This document shows positions 16,965 to 21,292 of a DNA stretch of 21,292 nucleotides, piece after piece (position 1 is the stretch's first letter; each line of letters starts with the position of its first letter). Both the position numbers and the translations under genes were made by a program. The DNA is from Bodo saltans (taxonomy: Eukaryota > Euglenozoa > Kinetoplastea > Eubodonida > Bodonidae). The stretch spans positions 1 to 21,292 of the forward strand of contig CYKH01000290.1 in the NCBI GenBank assembly GCA_001460835.1, given 5' to 3'. The notes beneath the pieces are model-generated. The model saw only the letters and a list, made by a program, of their open reading frames with translations. It did no database searches and was not told where the DNA came from.

Positions 16965-17759
16965 GTCTCACCTTTCCTGAGACTGCGACACAGCGCCGCG
17001 GACGTCAGCGATCTTTTGCTTCGCGTCGGCCCGCGAAACTCCTCGATTGACGAGGATCTCGGTCATGAAAGTCTCTGCCATCTGTCCTCGACTCCCATTG
17101 TCTAGTTGCCCGCTCAGTCAAACATCTTGATAAATGTTGTCGCGCTCAGTGGTTTCTACTTTTTGGTCTCGTTTGCTGCGGTCGGTAAAAAAAAAGGAAC
17201 TTGCGTTTTCTGACAACGATTTATGTGGGATCGACCACTCAATCGTGCGCCGTGCGACCATCGTCTGCGCGGATGATGAAAAATTTTCCACCGCCGAGAA
17301 ACCACCCGTCATCGCTCAGAATGACAAAAAACGTCTCGGAGGCTTTTGACCCTGCCAATGCCTCGAGATGAGCTTCACCTTGGCAGGCTGCCAGGCGCAA
17401 GCATAGATCGAATGTTTAGCGATGTCGCTTAAATCACTCTTTTCACACTGTAGTGCTGCCGGGACAATACCCTTGCCAGCACCCTGGAACAACGCCAGAA
17501 ACCGTTTTTCCACCGCCGAGAACCCACCCACATAGTTCCCTGGGGAATGTTCTTAGGAATTCGCAGTCCCCCACACAGCATTTGCCATGCACCCCCTGAC
17601 TCCTTTCCCGTTGCCATTGAGCAAAGCTTCGTTCAGCGTTGCCAAATCTGTGATAGTCGACGGTCGGCCCTTTCTGTACAACGAACCAGTTGTGCAAAGG
17701 CCTCTCTGTCCCGGTCGGCGCTGTGCAGCAGGCACACGTCTGCCTGCGTGACCCTTCAC
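16965..17759 (-). pseudogene. Gag-like pseudogene, single frame with three stops
   Basis: One - strand frame runs about 265 codons with only three stops (near 17553, 17316 and 17118), where about twelve would be expected at random. Readable parts include TDLATLNEALLNGNGKG, GGFSAVEKRFLALF, CEKSDLSDIAKHSIY, GGFSAVENFSSSAQTM and MAETFMTEILVNRGVS. GGFSAVE occurs twice, about 220 bp apart, together with a repeated TTTTCCACCGCCGAGAA block on the + strand, so part of the gene was duplicated. SAVENF...SAQTM resembles the 8.5-kb remnant. The family is not recognised; position among Gag remnants is the only functional hint. Confidence 0.45.
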
Positions 17760-18000
17760 GTTCTACTCCTGTGTTTCCATGGCTGCATTTGGTCTTTTTG
17801 TCCCACACCAGGTATGTCGACCTACTAGAATTTACAAAGAATTGTGGCTTTTTTTGCACGTCGAATTGATTCGCGCCAGTTTATTGTTTCAGCGGTTGAT
17901 TTTTGTTTTTTTGTTCTTTGCTGTCGGACGAATTGATTTTTTGTACTGCAACAGTAAGCATCCTTTCGTTGAGTACCCCGCGGTCGAGCAGAGTCTCGCG
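17682..18000. repeat. Repeat family B, copy 2
   Basis: Long near-identical match to 14542-14877, lacking that copy's 17-bp duplication. It spans the C-terminus of the 17889-18101 remnant and the start of the 17759-16965 frame. Confidence 0.8.
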
Positions 18001-18101
18001 TATTCGTCTGGGACGTTCTCCGGTGCGTCGGTGTTGCCATCACTGAAACGTCTCCTCTTGATCTCAATTGTCATGAACGACGAAGGAAAAAACAACGTCA
18101 C
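17889..18101 (-). pseudogene. Lys-rich C-terminal coding remnant, family B copy 2
   Basis: From MTIEIKRRRFSDGNTDAPEN (ATG near 18074) the frame continues to KNKKTKINR and TGA at 17889, shared with 14772. It lies directly downstream of the Gag-like pseudogene 18747-18148, beyond a 50-bp tandem duplication that disturbs the frame, so it is probably that protein's C-terminal part. Confidence 0.4.
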
Positions 18102-18104
18102 TGC

Positions 18105-18190
18105 CGAAGTTGGGAATACGAATCACCAACGACGTGGGAAGAACAAATCACCACCGAAGTGGGGAATACGAATCACCAACGAAGAAACCT
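18105..18190. repeat. 50-bp tandem duplication
   Basis: CGAAGT-GGGAATACGAATCACCAACGA occurs at 18105 and again at 18155 (period 50). Fifty is not a multiple of three, so the duplication shifts the - strand reading frame at the junction between the two coding remnants around it. Confidence 0.75.
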
Positions 18191-18747
18191 TCCTTGCGTA
18201 AATGATTCCAATTCTCATCCCTTCCCTGAGAACAAGAACTGCTCTGTTGTTTATGTTCTTCGATACTACGTTTCTGCTCCAACTCCACGAAAGCGGCATT
18301 GCCTGTAATGGCACCGACAGTGAGCCGGCGAACTGCGGAAGCTTCGCGTCCCACAGGACGGATACTCCCCAGTGGTCGGGACGCCTACGATCGTCCCCAA
18401 CCACCGGCGCAGGACACGCTGTTCGGGGAGTCTGTCACCCACGTTACTTTTTTGCTAAGAGCACTCGCTGCTTTTATTCCTTCTGCAGCCGCAAACCCTT
18501 CTTTTTACACGTCCAAGCGGTCCCCACTCAGCGGCCCGCGTTGACCCGCACCTGCGCCCAGGCGACGCAACACCAACTCCCACGGGAGTGGTTGCGGTTG
18601 CGGTTGCGGCTTGGCCTGATTCTTCTTCTCACCACCACGCATATTTTGAGCCGGAGTGAAGATAACGGCGTCGTCATCCGCCAACGTGAGTTCTTGAGCC
18701 GAATTTTGAGTTGCCGAGTTTTGAGTCGACATTTGAGCGTCCGCCAT
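18148..18747 (-). pseudogene. Gag-like pseudogene (MADA type) downstream of leader module M3
   Basis: The ATG at 18747 opens MADAQMSTQNSATQ, then RGGEKK, a Gln-Pro repeat (PQPQPQPLPWELVLRRL) and a TAA near 18505. The same frame continues KEGFAAAEGIKAASALSKK, meets a TAG near 18390, and goes on through SAVRRLTVGAITGN, FVELEQKRSIEEHKQQ and GRDENWNHLRKEG to a TGA at 18148. Two stops in about 200 codons, both one C-to-T step from Gln codons, fit a recently dead gene. The latter half matches the 8.2-kb remnant and the N-terminal plan matches 13786. It starts about 130 nt after leader module M3. Gag is inferred from position and basic, low-complexity composition; no defining domain is seen. Confidence 0.5.
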
Positions 18748-18799
18748 TTTGTCTGTACCTGTGAGAACTTCTGTGTTTCAGCAAAAAAGATTGCTGACC

Positions 18800-18921
18800 C
18801 TAAACAAACAATCACAAAAACCAGAAATAAATATCCCATACAAAACATACCCAAAACAATCACAGAAAGGAATTTCTCAGTAGGTTCACGAAGTCCCCAT
18901 AAAAGGATGCCTTCTCCCACG
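18800..18921 (-). promoter_or_regulatory. Leader module M3 with possible 5'-UTR intron
   Basis: The module (18921-18877) reads CGTGGGAGAAGG, CCTTTTAT and CTTCGTGAACCTACTGA. A possible intron follows: GTATGT at 18850-18845 to TTTAG at 18804-18800 (51 nt), after which GGTCAGCA is shared with the M2 locus. If not spliced, an ATG inside it would open a frame beginning MGYLFLVFVIVCLGSAIFF, which looks like a signal peptide but is more simply a T-rich intron. Confidence 0.5.
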
Positions 18922-18939
18922 CATCGTGGCAACTGATCG

Positions 18940-19389
18940 TCATTCTTCTCTTTCAAAAGAAAGATGCCTCCATCCAGTTGAAACATTTTCAAACCACTTA
19001 ACTACGTCGTCCTTTCTCTCTCTCCACGAAGGGGCAAGAGCTGTGTCTCCGAACATCTCGCGCCCTGCATCTAGCGGCTCCTTGACCAGTGCTTCCTTCA
19101 TTGTTTGGTTTCCGGCTGGTGCGCGGCAGCAGGATACGTCAACTTGAGGCCTACGATGATAGTCTGGTCGAAACCTCCCATAAATGAACATTGTCATTGA
19201 ATGTCTGCCTCCATGTGAGAACGGTCTGCTTGAGAGATCGTGGTTGCCAATTGGTTGGTTGGCCTCGACCAGCATTGCACATTCATTGGCGCACGATGCT
19301 GGTCGTCGTCCCCTCACTGCACTAAAGGTTTCCTTGGGGACGGGACTAACTTCTTTTCGTGTTCGCAATCGCAAGTTCCTTAATGTCAC
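18940..19389 (-). pseudogene. Protein-like - strand ORF, unknown
   Basis: A frame of about 149 codons with a non-ATG opening ends at 18940, only 19 bp before leader module M3. Its second half (MTMFIYGRFRPDYHRRPQV, EALVKEPLDAGREMFGD, WRERKDDVVKWFENV) has protein-like composition. No family is recognised. It may be the 3' end of the element whose Gag-like part lies at 20.9-19.7 kb, with M3 starting the next copy. Confidence 0.3.
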
Positions 19390-19693
19390 ACTTCCACTTC
19401 TCCACCTTCGTTGACCATGTTACGAAATCCTAAAGATCGTCTTTTCCTCCAAATTTCTTCCTTCAGTTTCTTATTACGACGTGCGCCATCCCTTCATGGC
19501 GCACGCACTCGTCCCGCTCCTGCCTCCACCATCTCCATTTTGGGCGACAAAATCAACCCCAGGAGCATGACAGCAACTACAACGTTCCTGGCCCTTGTTT
19601 GGTGTTCGCCTGGCCATTTTGAAGACTGCTCGGAGCTGACGTTCGTCGAAGTTGAAGTATCGTTCGGTACTTACTATCTCGAGGTTTTAAGAT

Positions 19694-20088
19694 CTAGCGT
19701 GCATGTTCGTCGAGTTCTGCTTTTCGGGTGAATGGTAGGTACCCGTGTATTGTAGGATCCGGCGCGTTGACTGTTTGTGGATGGCGTTCGCTCCTAACTT
19801 TTCGCACATTTGCTTCAACTGCTTGACCTGGTGGGAGCTTAATGATATCGAATATATGTTGCATCTTGGCCCGCACCACTTCGGGAAAATTTGGCAGCGA
19901 TTTCCGAAGCTTCTGCATCGGATCTAAGAGAGCCAGCATTTCGTCCCGCGCGGCTATTACTGGCAAGCGCCATTTTGGGACGAAGGCCTCAATAGGGGCC
20001 ACATGATCATCCAGAGTTTATCGTGTTGTTTGTCTGTAAGCGCGACCTCGATCACTGCTGGGTCCTCTAGGCAGTATTCTATCCTAGG
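19694..20088 (-). pseudogene. Protein-like remnant with one frameshift, possible Gag/capsid part
   Basis: One - strand frame gives LEDPAVIEVALTDKQHDKLW and ends in a different frame near 20005. The next frame continues PIEAFVPKWRLPVIAARDEM, LLDPMQKLRKSLPNFPEVVR, AKMQHIFDIIKLPPGQAVEA to a stop at 19694. The join is natural and the sequence is helix-rich and low in stops. No named domain is recognised. It follows the DVQEDV-containing remnant in the same orientation. Confidence 0.4.
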
Positions 20089-20267
20089 TTCTATCCTATG
20101 CCTAGATACTAGAAGTGTCTGTCGCTCGATTTTCATGCTTGTTTCGTGCGGGCGAAGTGCTACGCGGTTGGTTCAAGTGCAGGCGCGTATGTGCTGCGCA
20201 TACTTTCGAGAGCCAACCCTCCATTTTGGACTTCTTTTTGTTGAGGAGTCTGTCTAGCGCATCGTGG

Positions 20268-20917
20268 TTACTGGTGTAAGGTCGACGCAGCGGCGACTCT
20301 CAACTTCAAAATCGGATGATGCCTCGCAGAGAGCTCATGCATCAATTCGAGCCAATGTCTGCGGTTGCTAGTCCTCTGGGCGGGCCCTGTGTTTATTCCA
20401 GCGCAGTAGGAGTATCCGGTGATCATTTCTCGTATCTTTTCAAGTTCTTTATGAACTTCAGAGGAAAGGTTTGCTCGCTTTGCTTGTTGGGACTCTGAAG
20501 TGCCCCGCACCAACGCTGTGTTCCGTCTTGTGGTGCTTCATTAGTAGCTCCCTTGTTTTTCCAGCGGAGTAGGAGTATCCAGCTAACATCTTCTTGGACG
20601 TCCACGTCTATCCGCCCACACTCCAACTTCTGTCCACAGGCCGTAAGTGCGTTGGTGAAACAGTATCGCCGCCCGAGAAATCCCTCTGTTGTACTCTTGC
20701 TGATCGTATGATTCACGTGGGTTTCCGTTATCCGCAACATTTTTTGAGTTTCTAAGCGAGCACGTCTTTTCCGTCGCTTTCCAACATGTTCGTGACAATG
20801 TTGGAATGTGTGTGTCTTGTGATAAACACCAAAGAAAACATCGAGTGCCTGAACCATCGCCGAAGAGTTGGCCTCGGCTTCGGAGACTTGTAAAGGGTCA
20901 GATTGCCCTTTTGGCAA
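20268..20917 (-). pseudogene. Diverged relative of the CCHC Gag, frameshifted
   Basis: The - strand frame 20917-20423 contains ETHVNHTISKS, GFLGRRYCF and IDVDVQEDVSW, which line up without a gap with HESHNKNSA, AFFVAGTSY and LVADVQEDVAR in the Gag at 10283-9508. The reading then moves to 20513-20268 (SSEVHKELEKIREMITGYSY, RRHWLELMHELSARHHP). A 25-bp block TTCCAGCG-AGTAGGAGTATCC is duplicated at 20395 and 20558. The zinc knuckle is not visible here. Homology is weak outside DVQEDV. Confidence 0.4.
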
Positions 20918-21292
20918 GGTTTTCCGAACGTACTCCTCCAGAGGAGGAAGTCACAAAAACAGATGGCCCGCCGCAAAATTGAACGGCTCCTCCATAGCCT
21001 CCCCTTCCTTCAACGAAGCGACACGTCACAATGCCTAGTCGAGATGTTGGGAGAGGTCGAGCCGCGATGAAAACCATGTTCTCAACCATGATTTCATGTG
21101 CCCCTCGTCGTGCAAGCACGGAAAAAAAGGAGACGCAAGTCCACTCTTTGAACAGTAGATAGTCGTCACGCCATGCGGTCGACAGCTTTACACTATCTTT
21201 CCCTTGAAGGCAGCGATAGATGTACGTCAACAAGAAATGTTGTTCTATTTCGTGAACATGTCCTTGTGTGCCCTCTCATCCGTACTTTTTTT
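20918..21292. other. No supported gene
   Basis: A - strand frame of about 111 codons (21233-20898) shows no motif and no match within the window. I see nothing that can be named, though the window edge may cut a feature. Confidence 0.35.

Noticed and set aside
18593-18616. GGTTGC triplicate as a microsatellite locus
   Set aside because: Only three units, and it codes the Gln-Pro repeat of the - strand Gag-like ORF.
18148-18747. Reassigned stop codons (UAR or UGA read as sense)
   Set aside because: The 1864-codon Pol frame contains no internal TAA, TAG or TGA, so the standard code explains the data; the remnants are simply decayed.
18202-18936. A 244-codon + strand ORF, the longest outside Pol
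   Set aside because: It lies opposite the Gag-like frame 18747-18148, which is conserved at protein level in a second copy. The + strand frame is not conserved there.
1-21292. CRISPR array, tRNA or rRNA genes
   Set aside because: No regularly spaced short repeats with unique spacers, no cloverleaf with a GGTTCRA loop, and no rRNA blocks were seen on either strand.

Overview
The window is eukaryotic and made of retroelements. It holds one near-intact tyrosine-recombinase (YR) retrotransposon on the + strand (about 1 to 6.4-6.7 kb). The other 14.5 kb is mostly older, decayed coding sequence on the - strand. No host gene, tRNA, rRNA or CRISPR array is recognisable. The domain order YR, then RT, then RNase H is the order known from VIPER and TATE elements of trypanosomatids; DIRS and Ngaro elements carry the recombinase last. 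That hints at a kinetoplastid or other protist. However, the low gene density, the many degenerate repeats and two candidate short introns do not fit a typical trypanosomatid, so the host lineage is left open. The 1864-codon ORF has no internal TAA, TAG or TGA, which argues for the standard genetic code.

Intact element, 5' to 3': two 70-bp direct repeats (1-70 and 90-159); two adjacent hairpins that each match the kink-turn RNA consensus (175-208 and 212-253); a pyrimidine-rich leader; a short Gag-like ORF1 (393-749) with a coiled-coil-like middle and an Arg/Pro/Ser-rich tail; then a 1.86-kb-codon-scale ORF2 (to 6382) in the -1 frame. ORF1 stops directly after a canonical slippery heptamer (A AAT TTT, 740-746). 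A 6-bp stem-loop follows after a 6-nt spacer, so ORF2 is probably made as a Gag-Pol fusion by -1 ribosomal frameshifting. ORF2 encodes, in order, two C48/Ulp1-like cysteine protease domains, a Tudor/SH3-like segment, a Cys-rich segment, a complete tyrosine recombinase, a reverse transcriptase and an RNase H. The proteases would mature the polyprotein or act on ubiquitin-like conjugates, RT/RNase H would copy the RNA, and the recombinase would insert the DNA product.

Flanking region (6.7-21.3 kb): the + strand becomes T/G-rich, the mirror image of the A/C-rich sense strand of the intact element, as expected if most remnants are coded on the - strand. The remnants include a second, frameshifted recombinase of the same clade (about 11.30-10.89 kb), a Gag-like ORF ending in a CCHC zinc knuckle (10.28-9.51 kb) with a diverged relative near 20.6 kb, a CCCH zinc finger (15.6 kb), and several Gag-like pseudogenes (8.70-7.95, 13.79-13.06, 18.75-18.15, 17.76-16.97 kb) whose long frames are broken by a few stops. 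A conserved module of about 43 bp occurs three times in the same orientation (7885, 13906, 18877). In two copies it lies about 120-130 nt upstream of an ATG opening a Gag-like ORF, with a possible 51-58-nt intron between. It looks like the 5' leader of a dispersed - strand element or gene family. Several repeat families (A: 6.7, 8.9, 14.0 kb; B: 14.5, 17.7 kb) tie the region together.
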